A DNA stretch of 36,556 bases from CAZSDP01 sp964605665 (GCA_964605665.1 CAZSDP010000035.1:1-36556), one strand, 5' to 3'; positions 16,554 to 25,246 are shown, counted from the stretch's first letter. Numbers and translations: made by a program. The notes: a model not told the origin generated them from the sequence alone.

Positions 16554-17431
16554 ATCCACTCGTTGAATCGTGGGAGCTAGCGACCGGTCTCTTTCGCGAT
16601 GGCTTCATCGCGCTGATTGCCGCGGGGATCTTTTTGCCTCCCCTCGGGGCATTACTGAGTTTGAGAAGAATGCCTTTTGTCACCATCGCGGTGCCGGCAG
16701 TGGCGGGAGCGGGGGTTGCTTTCGCGTTTTGGGTGTGGCCTCTGATCGCAACCGTCGACTTTGCATCGGGAAGTCTCGCGCCACCTCCGATTTCCGTCCA
16801 AAACTTCGGGGCTTTGCTCGCTTTGACCCTTGGCATCTGGTGGCTCGCCGGACGAAGTGATCGAAGAACGCCGATGGAAACCCACAGCGCGATCCTCTTT
16901 GTGGCCGCACTCGCTCTCTCCGAGATCTTTGCGGTCGAGAGTCGATATGAAGAAATCGCGGACCAGTGGCTCCATCATGGACGGATCTTGTCGGTTTTGC
17001 CTGAGGGGAGAAACCGGGTGCTCGCCGCGACCTTCGGTGCCGCCCTCTTCTGGTGGGTCTTCCGTCGGCAGCTCTGGCTCACCGCGTTGGATCGCGACTT
17101 CGGGCGGCTTCGGGGTCTACGCGCGGGACACTGGCTCTTTATCACTCTTGCATTGGTCGGTTTCACCTGCGCCTTCACCGTTCCAGAACTCGGTCCTCAG
17201 ACGATTCTCGCACTACTACTGATCCCGGCCACGCTGTTACGACCAGTTGCCACAACCTTGGTGCAACATGCGTGCTGGTCTTCGGTGGTGGGGCTCGTTT
17301 CGGTCTTCTTCGCGTTCACCGTCGCGGTCGATCGAAATTGGCCGGTGACTCCGGCGTTGACGGTCGGTTTGATCGGTCTCTCCTGGCTCCTTCGATGGGG
17401 CCTAAGAAGTAGACGAAGCGTGCGAAGTTGA
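16550..17431 (+). CDS. Metal ABC transporter permease (ABC-3 family)
   Basis: 293 residues from the ATG at 16550, which overlaps the TGA of the ATPase gene and follows a GGAGG at 16535-16539. Eight or so hydrophobic segments are seen, starting with FRDGFIALIAAGIFLPPLG, as in ABC-3 (ZnuB-like) permeases. ALSEIFAVESRYEEIADQWL is an unusual soluble insert, and the C-terminal half (TVPELGPQTILALLLIPATL) carries the usual permease core. The protein is shorter in the first half and less canonical than proteobacterial ZnuB. It is the last gene of the cluster; no clear terminator was seen after it. Confidence 0.85.
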   Translation: MNPLVESWELATGLFRDGFIALIAAGIFLPPLGALLSLRRMPFVTIAVPAVAGAGVAFAFWVWPLIATVDFASGSLAPPPISVQNFGALLALTLGIWWLAGRSDRRTPMETHSAILFVAALALSEIFAVESRYEEIADQWLHHGRILSVLPEGRNRVLAATFGAALFWWVFRRQLWLTALDRDFGRLRGLRAGHWLFITLALVGFTCAFTVPELGPQTILALLLIPATLLRPVATTLVQHACWSSVVGLVSVFFAFTVAVDRNWPVTPALTVGLIGLSWLLRWGLRSRRSVRS

Positions 17432-17526
17432 AGTCTCGTGCGCTAGACCTCAACCCGGTGATCGATGATACTCTGACGGCGTGATTCGTATCAGTTCTCT
17501 CGAATTCAGCAGAGCCTGAACACGAG

Positions 17527-18378
17527 GTGTGGGTGACATCCTTCGCTCTCTTTACCCCAGATTTTGAACAGTGGCCAACCTCGGTGAGGCGAGTCTCGAA
17601 GCGCTTCCTCGGGGGAATGGTCCTGGTCTACTCCGCACTCGCCATTTTCAGCAATCAATTCTTCTCCCTGGGAAGTGAGCTGCGAGAGTGGAGTCGGAGT
17701 ACCGGGAATTTGATCGATGGAACTCTGCTCAACTCGCTCCCGTTTCTGATCGTGCTGGGACTTCTCTGGTGGAAGGTGGGCCGACTCCGCGGGAGAGATC
17801 TCGGTTTGGAGAGTTCGAAACTACCGGGCGCGATCATCTTTGTTGTCGGCATCTGGGTCGCCGCGCAGCTTTGGGTTCTCCTCCTGCGGCAGGGCGAGGT
17901 GACCATCGACCCCGCGTGGATCGGTGGGGGCGAGGGGGGATCGATCGATGCGACAACCAAGATCGGAGCGCTCCTCGGGCAGCTCTTCGGCAATTCGCTC
18001 CTCGAAGAGCTCTTTTGCCGCGCCTTCCTCATGGTTCAGCTGATGTTGATCTTTCGCCAAGACCGAGGTTGGAGTGTGAGTGGTGCCTGGTGGGCAGCGG
18101 CGATCATCTCCAGCCTGATATTCGCGCTCGCTCACTTGCCGATCGATCTTCGCCTCGAACGTCCACTCTTGATGATGCTCTTGGTCCGTTTCATCAGCGC
18201 GCTGGTTCTCGCTGCGATCTATCGTTTGAGCGGAAACCTCTTCATCGTGGTCGGTCTCCATAGCCTGATCGATGTCCCCTTGTCGATCTTCAGTGGTTCC
18301 GGCAGTTCAACGGATTCAGCCTTCTTTGCCTTCGTACCATTGATCGTCTTGTTTCTTCTCTATCGACGTCGGCGATAG
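17527..18378 (+). CDS. CPBP family intramembrane metalloprotease
   Basis: 283 residues from a GTG start; GTG 17533 is a possible alternative. It has about seven to eight hydrophobic helices. Family signatures are present: E160-E161-x3-R165 (LLEELFCRAF), F199-x3-H203 (FALAH) and His245 (GLHSLID), the expected glutamate and histidine residues of the CAAX-protease/bacteriocin-processing (CPBP, Abi) family. The loop between TM segments at about 122-145 is glycine-rich. Substrates of bacterial members are mostly unknown. It is separated from the metal cluster by about 95 bases and probably has its own promoter. Confidence 0.88.
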   Translation: MWVTSFALFTPDFEQWPTSVRRVSKRFLGGMVLVYSALAIFSNQFFSLGSELREWSRSTGNLIDGTLLNSLPFLIVLGLLWWKVGRLRGRDLGLESSKLPGAIIFVVGIWVAAQLWVLLLRQGEVTIDPAWIGGGEGGSIDATTKIGALLGQLFGNSLLEELFCRAFLMVQLMLIFRQDRGWSVSGAWWAAAIISSLIFALAHLPIDLRLERPLLMMLLVRFISALVLAAIYRLSGNLFIVVGLHSLIDVPLSIFSGSGSSTDSAFFAFVPLIVLFLLYRRRR

Positions 18379-18384
18379 GAAGCG

Positions 18385-18410
18385 GAACCGTTCTTTGCAC
18401 GGCTCGTTTC
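18385..18410 (+). terminator. Weak terminator-like hairpin behind the CPBP gene
   Basis: Stem GAACCGT / ACGGCTC (18385-18391 with 18399-18405, one mismatch), followed by GTTTC. It is located in the 41-base gap between convergent genes. Low strength. Confidence 0.35.
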
Positions 18411-18419
18411 TCGCTTAGC

Positions 18420-18764
18420 TCATACCCAAGTCAATGAGATTAGTAGGGCGTGCAAGTAAACCGAGCCGGTGAGCAAAGCGGGGATGCAACCACAGACAAT
18501 CCCGATCGCTGCGGAGCTCAATCTTTCGCGAGTGAGTAGGAGATAAGCCCCCCAGCTTCCGAGAAACAAGCTGATCGACGCGGAGAATCCGAGGCAGATC
18601 AAGGTCGCGACCTGATCGTGAGGATCGATCACTTCCAATTGTCGATCCCCGTAATAGAAGTGGGAGACAAGGTATATCAAGAGCGGAGGGACGATCTGAA
18701 AAGCGATGGCCGCGACGGGAACGAGACGATGCCAGCGCGACGTCTTGCGTTGATTACTGTTCAT
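18420..18764 (-). CDS. Small membrane protein, function unknown
   Basis: 114 residues from the ATG at 18764, preceded by a strong GGAGAGGAGG. It overlaps the end of the upstream gene by 11 bases, so the two are cotranscribed. Four hydrophobic helices are seen (about 14-36, 53-71, 80-97 and 99-112). Two segments contain glycine and cysteine (IGIVCGCIPALL). No known family recognised. Tight linkage to the putative clan-CD hydrolase suggests a membrane partner or anchor. Confidence 0.65.
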   Translation of the reverse strand: MNSNQRKTSRWHRLVPVAAIAFQIVPPLLIYLVSHFYYGDRQLEVIDPHDQVATLICLGFSASISLFLGSWGAYLLLTRERLSSAAIGIVCGCIPALLTGSVYLHALLISLTWV

Positions 18765-19443
18765 CGAAGTACAGTTCCTCCTCTCCTTGGCAATAGGCGG
18801 TCGAAGCTCGATTGATCTTGTCCGCATTCAAGATGCCGAGTGAGATCAGCTCCAATCTGTTCACGATGTTCTGCATCCGCAGATTCGACGTTTCGAGCGC
18901 TTCTTCGAGTTGCCCACCTCGAGTCCACCGCCGAAGAAAATAGGTATAGAAGATGGGAGAGAGGCTCGTTCCCGGGTGGCCAATATAGGCCTTTGCGCCG
19001 AGATCGAGCCAACGAGGGCCTTGAGTCGCGTCACCACAACCGGTGTTGTACACCAGGCGCAGATGAGTGCGCTTCTCCGGCGCTAGCTCGTCGATCCAGG
19101 TGACGATCCAGTTGGAATGGGCGAGGAGATAGAGATCGACCGTTTCATACTTCTGGAGCGCTTCGTCCAAAGCGGAGATGAACTCCTGTCGGCGAGTATT
19201 GTTCTTGTTCGCCGTGAAGTACCACGCTCGGTCGTAGTAACGGTCGAGGTATGGGGCGGTGAAATTCTTCGAACCCCACTTTTGAAACGGTGTGACGTTG
19301 TCGCGAATTGCGAGAGCGGCTCTCGACTCGACCGCAGCCGGGGTGGAGTGATCAAGGATGACCCGATCGGTGCCAGCGACCACAAAGGTGTAGGCAAGAC
19401 CGGTTAGAAGCAGAGTGATGCCGGTAGCGGTACGTCGTTTCAT
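18754..19443 (-). CDS. Putative clan-CD (caspase/CHAT-like) hydrolase, membrane-anchored or secreted
   Basis: 229 residues with an N-terminal hydrophobic segment (about 7-24). The central part has the layout of clan CD cysteine peptidases: a hydrophobic strand ending in His (VDLYLLAHSN, His109), a spacer, then a second hydrophobic strand ending in Cys (LRLVYNTGCGD, Cys136), then GAKAYIGHPGT (His156) and a helix with RGGQLEEALETSN as seen after the catalytic Cys in CHAT/gingipain relatives. The usual HG is HS here. No firm family match could be made by eye; this is inference from the strand-His/strand-Cys pattern. Located upstream of, and overlapping, a small membrane protein gene. Confidence 0.5.
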   Translation of the reverse strand: MKRRTATGITLLLTGLAYTFVVAGTDRVILDHSTPAAVESRAALAIRDNVTPFQKWGSKNFTAPYLDRYYDRAWYFTANKNNTRRQEFISALDEALQKYETVDLYLLAHSNWIVTWIDELAPEKRTHLRLVYNTGCGDATQGPRWLDLGAKAYIGHPGTSLSPIFYTYFLRRWTRGGQLEEALETSNLRMQNIVNRLELISLGILNADKINRASTAYCQGEEELYFDEQ

Positions 19444-19789
19444 CGGTTTCGTCTCCCCGTTGACCGGTGGCCGATCAGTGCGAGCGGAATTCGCAAATCA
19501 CGTGCCGCTTCAACTTTCTCCCTCTTCGATTTCTTCTAATGCAGTTGCATCCGATCTAAAGGCGCAATCGGCGGGAAGTAAAGAACCAGGCGGGGACGAA
19601 GTTCGCCATCGATGCGGTGGGAGTTTAGTTTTTCCGTATCGAAGTTCACAAGAGAGAGGGGGAGGAAACCAACGCATTGGTCTTCTCCCCCTCGGAGCAT
19701 CGAGATGGTCCCGAGTCGCTCTCTTTGCAATGCCCACATCAAGTGAGTGGTTCAGCGCTCAGGCGAGAGTGGAACGACGCATCGTTCCT
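19444..19789. other. Intergenic region, contains the flotillin terminator
   Basis: 346 bases between two minus-strand genes. It holds a long hairpin (19656-19693) behind the flotillin gene and the promoter region of the putative clan-CD hydrolase. No gene seen. Confidence 0.5.
19656..19693 (-). terminator. Hairpin behind the flotillin gene
   Basis: Stem of 17 bp (GAGGGGGAGGAAACCAA with TTGGTCTTCTCCCCCTC, one G-U and one mismatch) and a four-base loop, starting about 97 bases past the flotillin stop. On the minus strand it is followed by CTCTCTCTTGTG, not a clean T-run. It is probably a terminator or an mRNA 3'-end stabiliser. Confidence 0.55.
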
Positions 19790-21448
19790 CTAGCTCTCTT
19801 CGGGGTCTTCTTTGGCTTCGGAATCGGTCTTTTTCGCGCCGCCGTTTCGTTCACCTGCTCGTGCGGCTTGTTCGGTGATGCGGGCCGGGATGCGCGAGCC
19901 GCTCTCAGCCTTCGAGCTATCCTTGACGGTGCCGAGGATGCCGGGCAACTCGACTCCCGCTTGTTCAGCGAGCTCGTGAATCGGTGGGAGTGATCCGATC
20001 AAGCCGCGAAGGAAGCCTGCGGTGGTTCCATCCCCTTCGCCACCATTCGATCCAGAGTCCCAGACCGTCACCTTGTCGATCTTCAGGTTCTGCACTGCCT
20101 TCACCTGTTCGGCGACCAACTCAGGGAGCTTCTCGACCATCAACAGGGTGGGTACCAGCTCTTGGTTCTCGCCACAGACCCTCACCAATTCGTCGTAACC
20201 CTTCGCCTTTGCCTCGAGGACCTTGCGGATCCCTTCTGCCTCGGCTTCGTAACGAGCGAGAACTCCATCGGCTTCACCGCGGGCGATCCGACGTACTCGC
20301 TCCGCTTCCGCCTCTGCATCGATCTCGATTTTCTTCCGCTCGATGAGTTGGCTGACGATCTGTTCCTTCTCGAGTCGCGCGGACTCCTGCTCCCTCTCGG
20401 CGATCAAGATGTCTCGCTGAGATTCAGCGAGCGCAACTTCCCCGCGGCGGCTCGCTTCAGCACGCTTCTCAGAGAGGGTTGCGTTGTAGTTGGCGATGTT
20501 CGCCTGCGCATCGTTTTCGCCTTCGACCCCGGAGGCTTCCAGGGATGAGGTCTGTACCCGTTGATCACGCTCTGCGGACTTTCTTCCAACCTCCAGGCTA
20601 GCGTTGTGGGCAGCGATGTTTGCCTGGGCCTCGTTTTCTCCTTTGACCCCTTCCGCCTCGAGTTGCGCAACCTGAATACGGCGCTCTCGCTCAGCAGACT
20701 TCTTTCCGATGTCTGCTTTGGCATGTTCGCTCGCCACTTCCACTTCTTTTTCACGGACGGCGGCTGCTTCTCCGATCGATCCATTTTTGTCTGCTTCTGC
20801 AACCTCGATCTTCGCTTGGTTGATCGCAGTTGCCGCGGCCTTCTGACCGATCGCTTCGATGTATCCCGACTCATCGGTAATGTCGCGAATGTTGACGTTG
20901 ATCACCCCGAGACCGATTTTATTCAGCTCGGTACCGACGTTCTTGGTGATCAGCTCGAGAAACTTCTCTCGATCTTGGTTGATCTCTTCGATTGACAGAG
21001 TCGCGATCACGAGTCGCAACTGACCGAGGATGATGTCGCTCGCCTGATCACGGATCTCTCTTGAAGCGAGTCCGAGCAGACGCTCCGCGGCGTTGTTGAG
21101 GATGTCAGGGGTGGTCGAGATACCGATGGTGAAGGTGGAGGGCACGTTGACGCGAATGTTTTGTCTGGAGAGCGCGCTCGTCAGATCGATCTCGATCGTC
21201 ATCGGTTCGAGACTCAGGTAGTAGTAGTCCTGAATGACGGGCCAAACCATGGTACCGCCACCGTGGATACATTTTGCCGCGCGATTTCCCCCGACCCGTC
21301 CGAAGACGACCAGAACCTGGTTCGACGGACACCGTCGATAGCGTCGAGTAAAGAAGATCGATAGGAAGAACACCAGGGCAACCGGGATACCGATCAGCAT
21401 CGCGATATACTGAGCATCCATGGCGAGAAGATGAGTGGGCATGAGCAT
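19790..21448 (-). CDS. floT: Flotillin-like SPFH protein (FloT/YuaG-type)
   Basis: 552 residues from the ATG at 21448, chosen because GGAGG lies 5-6 bases upstream; an upstream in-frame start at 21478 is less likely. One N-terminal hydrophobic segment (about 11-34), an SPFH domain (about 40-200, with FGRVGGNRAAKCIHGGGTMVWPV, EEINQDREKF, INVNIRDITDESGYIEAIG), then a long Ala/Glu-rich coiled coil. The coiled coil includes two adjacent 40-residue near-repeats, each with KSAER and EGENxAQANIA. A flotillin C-terminal segment with VEKLPELVAEQ and a flexible acidic/basic tail follow. Flotillins scaffold membrane domains. The nfeD-like gene just upstream is the classical partner. Confidence 0.93.
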   Translation of the reverse strand: MLMPTHLLAMDAQYIAMLIGIPVALVFFLSIFFTRRYRRCPSNQVLVVFGRVGGNRAAKCIHGGGTMVWPVIQDYYYLSLEPMTIEIDLTSALSRQNIRVNVPSTFTIGISTTPDILNNAAERLLGLASREIRDQASDIILGQLRLVIATLSIEEINQDREKFLELITKNVGTELNKIGLGVINVNIRDITDESGYIEAIGQKAAATAINQAKIEVAEADKNGSIGEAAAVREKEVEVASEHAKADIGKKSAERERRIQVAQLEAEGVKGENEAQANIAAHNASLEVGRKSAERDQRVQTSSLEASGVEGENDAQANIANYNATLSEKRAEASRRGEVALAESQRDILIAEREQESARLEKEQIVSQLIERKKIEIDAEAEAERVRRIARGEADGVLARYEAEAEGIRKVLEAKAKGYDELVRVCGENQELVPTLLMVEKLPELVAEQVKAVQNLKIDKVTVWDSGSNGGEGDGTTAGFLRGLIGSLPPIHELAEQAGVELPGILGTVKDSSKAESGSRIPARITEQAARAGERNGGAKKTDSEAKEDPEES

Positions 21449-21632
21449 CGAGCCCTCCATTTCGTTTTGAGTCCACAACAGACCCGACGGGAGTACCGCG
21501 GTCGAGTCATGGACTGTGCGAGAGTTTCAAAGATCGAATTTGTTCACCGTATCGTCGGTGCTGCCGAAGGAGGCGCCCCGGGGATACGGGTCGTGACCGC
21601 TCTGGTCTTGAGCGGAGGTCGGTCACCTCTTG

Positions 21633-22232
21633 TCAGTCAGCAGGCTCGACGATGAGGGTTTCACCCTCTTGCACCTCTACAACTCGAGCGGCTGAAAATG
21701 ATTCGAGCGGACCTGCGGTGCTGACTGCGGGAAGCGTCTTACGTCGACCATCGACGGTGATTTCCAGCTTGCCACGCCCTTCTCCCTTGGCGGGGATCTT
21801 CATGTAGACCCGACCGATGGAGCCGATACAGTTCCGCACATTGTAGGCTCCAGATGCGTTCATCTTTCGCATCGCAGCCATTCCTGCCGATGAGAGGGCC
21901 AAGAGCGCAAACCCGAATGCGCTCGCGATGAGGGCGGAGAGCACTCCGCCGAGATCCCACTCCCTGCGGCAAGCGAGACCCATCCAGCCGGTTCCCATCA
22001 TGAAGGAGAGAATCGAAAGCAGAGAGAAGAATGAAGCACCATCGTGGGCTTCGAGGCCATCGGTCGCGTCGAAATCGACGTCGAGACCGCCATCTCCTCC
22101 GATCGACATCAGGAGAATGCGAAGCAGAAAGAGAATGGTCCCGATCGCGGCCATCGTGAAGTACACCGTCGAATCGGTGAACTCAGAGAAGAAGCTCTCG
22201 GTGAGCATGTCGAATACGCTCGCAAGGAGCAT
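21633..22232 (-). CDS. NfeD-like membrane protein, flotillin partner
   Basis: 199 residues from the ATG at 22232, with AAGGGGGG upstream; a GTG five codons earlier is an alternative. Three hydrophobic segments (about 22-45, 67-87 and 94-118) precede a C-terminal soluble OB-fold-like region: GSIGRVYMKIPAKGEGRGKL, then LESFSAARVVEVQEGETLIV. This is the short NfeD architecture (YuaF/YqiJ-like) without the ClpP-class protease domain. It lies upstream of the flotillin gene on the same strand, with a 184-base spacer, so cotranscription is probable. Known partners in bacteria act in membrane domain organisation and stress tolerance. Confidence 0.85.
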   Translation of the reverse strand: MLLASVFDMLTESFFSEFTDSTVYFTMAAIGTILFLLRILLMSIGGDGGLDVDFDATDGLEAHDGASFFSLLSILSFMMGTGWMGLACRREWDLGGVLSALIASAFGFALLALSSAGMAAMRKMNASGAYNVRNCIGSIGRVYMKIPAKGEGRGKLEITVDGRRKTLPAVSTAGPLESFSAARVVEVQEGETLIVEPAD

Positions 22233-22844
22233 TGCCCCCCCTTCCACTATTGCCGGCGTGCTCCTTTAGGAAACACCTCGGAGCATCATCCGGTGATTCG
22301 TCGCATGCCATGAATGAGAGTTGTCCGAGAAGATAGCTGGGTAACCGACTTCACCCGTTGTTCACTTCGAGGAAGCAAATGCCCATCCCGATCGCCACCG
22401 ATCAGGAAGATACTGGTGCCGATGCTGAATGCGGTGATTGTATGGATGCCCAGAAACCGCTTTAGGTTACGTGTTTTGGCCGATGGAGAGGAGGGAGAAA
22501 AAGGCATATTTTTCTTCTTTTTTGCGAAAGTGATCTCCCCGACTGAGTTTTTGCCCGGTGAAGTTGGCGTCCAGTCCCATCAATAAAGCTTCGCTCTTCT
22601 TCACTCTGGTAAAGACCGCCCACCGCAGGTGGGGGAAAGAGGGAGGGGGGAGAGTCTGATCCACAATCACAATCGAGCTCAAGAAACGAAACCACGCCGA
22701 GGATTCTGTCGAATCTCTCGATAGACAGGATGGCGGGCGGCACCGAACCCCTCCTTCCGCCGCGGGCGAACCACGGTTGGAACCGCCCCCGCCATCCTGA
22801 TGCGCTGTCGGAAGAAAACTCGTCTCTGAAGAGAGGCAGATGCG
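22233..22844. other. Divergent intergenic region with a long inverted repeat
   Basis: 612 bases between nfeD (minus) and pdxH (plus). T-rich and purine-rich tracts occur around 22490-22530, and a large inverted repeat lies at 22726-22799. Open frames on the minus strand (22462-23030) overlap the pdxH start and have no ribosome site; they are taken as non-coding. Confidence 0.5.
22726..22799 (+). promoter_or_regulatory. Long inverted repeat upstream of pdxH, possible structured leader
   Basis: Arms CAGGATGGCGGGCGG (22726-22740) and CCGCCCCCGCCATCCTG (22783-22799) pair over 15 bp with a two-base bulge, enclosing a 42-base loop that has AACC/GGTT complementarity. It ends 45 bases before the pdxH start codon. 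It could be a cis-regulatory RNA element, an operator, or a terminator-like structure. No known riboswitch was recognised. Confidence 0.4.
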
Positions 22845-23504
22845 ATGTACGACGAACGGTATGACTATCAGAAAGGAACCATGGAGGCGGGCGATCTCGA
22901 GCCCAATCCAGTGGAGCAGTTCCGTCAGTGGTTCGCCGCTGCTCAGAACTATCGCGGTGCAGACGGAAAACCGATCCGTGAGCCCCATGCGATGTCGCTC
23001 GCAACGGTCGACGACCGAGGTCAGCCCCACGTCCGTACCGTGCTTTTAAGAGAGATTCGGGAGAGTGGTATCGTCTTCTATACCAATTACGACTCTGACA
23101 AAGGAGTGCAGCTGCAACAAGACCCTCGCGCCGCTCTCTGTTTTCATTGGAGTCAATTAGAGCGTCAGGTACGGGTCACCGGAGTGGTTGAGAAGATCAC
23201 TCCGCAGGAGAGTGACGCCTACTTTGCTTCCCGTCCACGCAAGAGTCGTATCGCCGCTGCTTCGAGTCCTCAGTCGCAAGTTGTTTCTGACCGGGCAACG
23301 CTGGAAGCGAGGTTCACCGAGCTCACCTCGTCGTATCGGGAAGAGGAGCCGATACCCCGGCCTGATCATTGGGGTGGATACTCACTACGCCCAGATATGG
23401 TCGAGTTTTGGCAAGGTCGACGGCATCGATTGCACGATCGTTTCCGTTATCTTCAGGATGCGACTCTTGGATCTAGCTGGAAGGTCGAGCGACTGGCTCC
23501 CTAG
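22845..23504 (+). CDS. pdxH: Pyridoxamine/pyridoxine 5'-phosphate oxidase
   Basis: 219 residues, the usual length. The enzyme oxidises PNP/PMP to pyridoxal 5'-phosphate using FMN and O2, the last step of the salvage and DXP-dependent B6 pathways. Family motifs appear in order: RTVLLRE (64-70, FMN site), FYTN (78-81), LERQVRV (105-111), ASRPRKSRIAA (128-138), SPQSQ (141-145), PDHWGGY (173-179), EFWQGRRHRLHDR (187-199) and the terminal RLAP. The basic RLHDR segment is the substrate-phosphate and active-site region. GAGAGG lies 8 bases before the ATG. Single gene, convergent with the cyclase. Confidence 0.96.
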   Translation: MYDERYDYQKGTMEAGDLEPNPVEQFRQWFAAAQNYRGADGKPIREPHAMSLATVDDRGQPHVRTVLLREIRESGIVFYTNYDSDKGVQLQQDPRAALCFHWSQLERQVRVTGVVEKITPQESDAYFASRPRKSRIAAASSPQSQVVSDRATLEARFTELTSSYREEEPIPRPDHWGGYSLRPDMVEFWQGRRHRLHDRFRYLQDATLGSSWKVERLAP

Positions 23505-23635
23505 CATCGACTGTAGTGCTGAGGAGGTCGTCGTTGATCTCCGCGGAGCCTCTTTCTCCAGACTGCAGCTCGCATGTGCCGATCAAAAAGCGATCTCTTC
23601 GCGTGAATGACTTCAAGTTTGGATATTGAGTCGCC

Positions 23636-25246
23636 TCAGGAGGGATTCTGAGTCGACTGGTAGCGCTTCTTTTTCAAGAAGTAGGTATGCATCGGACCCT
23701 TCCCCTTCAGTTCGACAGTCCCGTGATCTTCGAAGATAAAGCTGTCTTTGACGCGGATCATGAAGGCGTCCGATACGTGAATCTGACCGGGGGACCCGCT
23801 CGATTCGATTCGGCTTGCGACATTCACGACATCCCCCCAGAGGTCGTAGGCGAATTTGCGGGTCCCGACCACTCCAGCGATCGCGGTTCCCGAGTGCATC
23901 CCGATGCGTAAATCGATTTTCATTCCCCGCTCTTTGACGAAGCGAGCGAAGTCGTCACGAACCGCCAAAGCGAACTCGGCGATTCTTTGGGCATGATCAA
24001 CTTGGGGGACTGGGATTCCTGCGACCACCATGTAGCAGTCGCCAATCGTCTTGATCTTCTCCAATCCGAACTCGTCGAGGCGAAGGTCGAACATCTCGAA
24101 GATATCGTTGAGGAGCTGCACCAGCTCGAAGGGCCCCAGTTTTTCAGAGAGAATTGTGAAGTCGACAAGGTCTGCGAACATCACGCTCACCTCGGGAAAC
24201 TCATCGGCGATGGTGGTCTCGCCATCTCGCAGCCTCTGAGCGATCACCGCCGGGAGAACGTTTAAAAGCAGCCCTTCTGAAACCTGCTTTTCTCGCTCGA
24301 GGTCCTTTCGGTGCTCCTCGAGGGAACGATTCGAATCTCGGAGCTCTGAGACGGAACTTCGGGTCTCTTTCACCATCGAATTGAATACCCTCACCAAGTT
24401 GCCGAACTCATCGCGTGAGAGATATTCAACCTGGTGTTCATACTCTCCTTGGCGGACCTTTTCAGTCGCGGCCGAGACGAGACCCAGCGGAAGGAGCACT
24501 CGCCGATGAAGCCAGAAAACCGACAAGATGCTCAAACTCAGGGCTGCAAAGCTGATGACCAGCGAAATCACCATCAGGCGACGGCCGCGCGCTCGGAGAT
24601 CGCTGACTTCCGCCATCGTCCGTTGATCGAGAAGCTGCAGGAACTCGTTGATCGGGGTCATGATCTGCGCCTTGGCGCTCAGATACTCCGGGCCGAACAT
24701 GATCTTCCGTGCTAACTCTGGATCGGAGTCTCCTGCGCGACTGAACCCGCCGGTGTCGTCGACGAACTGTCCACGGATTGCATTCATCGCGATCGCTTCC
24801 ATCCGGACCAGTCCATCCGAACGTTCCCTGGCTTCCGTCAACTTCCGAAACTCTTCGACAGTGAATCCCTGGGCGACCATCAAGTCATCGAGGCTGATCG
24901 CTTCACCGTTGGGACGTGGTCGCTTTCCGTCTTCGTCGACCAAGTCCCAGTAGACGAGATCGTATTCGGTGGGCCGCGGCTTCTTTCCCATGCGGATGGA
25001 GAGAATCTCTTCGAAGTACTCCGCGAATCTCTCCTCGCCCGTAGCGACGAAGAGGCGTGCCATCCGAGTTAGGTCGTCGGAGCTCTGCCGCAGCTCATCG
25101 GCGAGTTTGTAGGAGACATATCGTCGATGCTCGCTCTCGGTGCGCATGTCGTGGAGTTCGGCGAGTCGCATCAGCGAAGCGAAGAGAGCGCAGAGCAGGA
25201 CGATCAGCAGCACGAAGGAGGAAATCAGGAAGCGGTGGATCGACAC
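23636..25246 (-). CDS. Membrane-bound class III adenylate cyclase with HAMP domain
   Basis: 536 residues from a GTG start preceded by GGAG. Architecture: TM1 (about 6-26), an approximately 195-residue extracytoplasmic helical sensor, TM2 (about 224-246), HAMP (about 247-300), a short coiled coil (about 300-330) and a class III cyclase domain (about 345-525). Catalytic residues are complete: metal-binding Asp359 (FADLVDFT) and Asp403 (IGDCYM), adenine-specifying Lys397 (EKIKTIGD) and Asp468 (YDLWGD), and transition-state Asn475 and Arg479 (VVNVASR). ATP is therefore the expected substrate and a homodimer the expected form. The sensor domain was not matched to a known ligand-binding fold. The gene is divergent from the BlaI gene; the operator array lies between them. 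Confidence 0.93.
   Translation of the reverse strand: MSIHRFLISSFVLLIVLLCALFASLMRLAELHDMRTESEHRRYVSYKLADELRQSSDDLTRMARLFVATGEERFAEYFEEILSIRMGKKPRPTEYDLVYWDLVDEDGKRPRPNGEAISLDDLMVAQGFTVEEFRKLTEARERSDGLVRMEAIAMNAIRGQFVDDTGGFSRAGDSDPELARKIMFGPEYLSAKAQIMTPINEFLQLLDQRTMAEVSDLRARGRRLMVISLVISFAALSLSILSVFWLHRRVLLPLGLVSAATEKVRQGEYEHQVEYLSRDEFGNLVRVFNSMVKETRSSVSELRDSNRSLEEHRKDLEREKQVSEGLLLNVLPAVIAQRLRDGETTIADEFPEVSVMFADLVDFTILSEKLGPFELVQLLNDIFEMFDLRLDEFGLEKIKTIGDCYMVVAGIPVPQVDHAQRIAEFALAVRDDFARFVKERGMKIDLRIGMHSGTAIAGVVGTRKFAYDLWGDVVNVASRIESSGSPGQIHVSDAFMIRVKDSFIFEDHGTVELKGKGPMHTYFLKKKRYQSTQNPS

Noticed and set aside
22462..23030. Minus-strand open frames overlapping the start of pdxH
   Set aside because: They cover the inverted repeat and the conserved pdxH N-terminus, lack ribosome sites and show no protein-like pattern.
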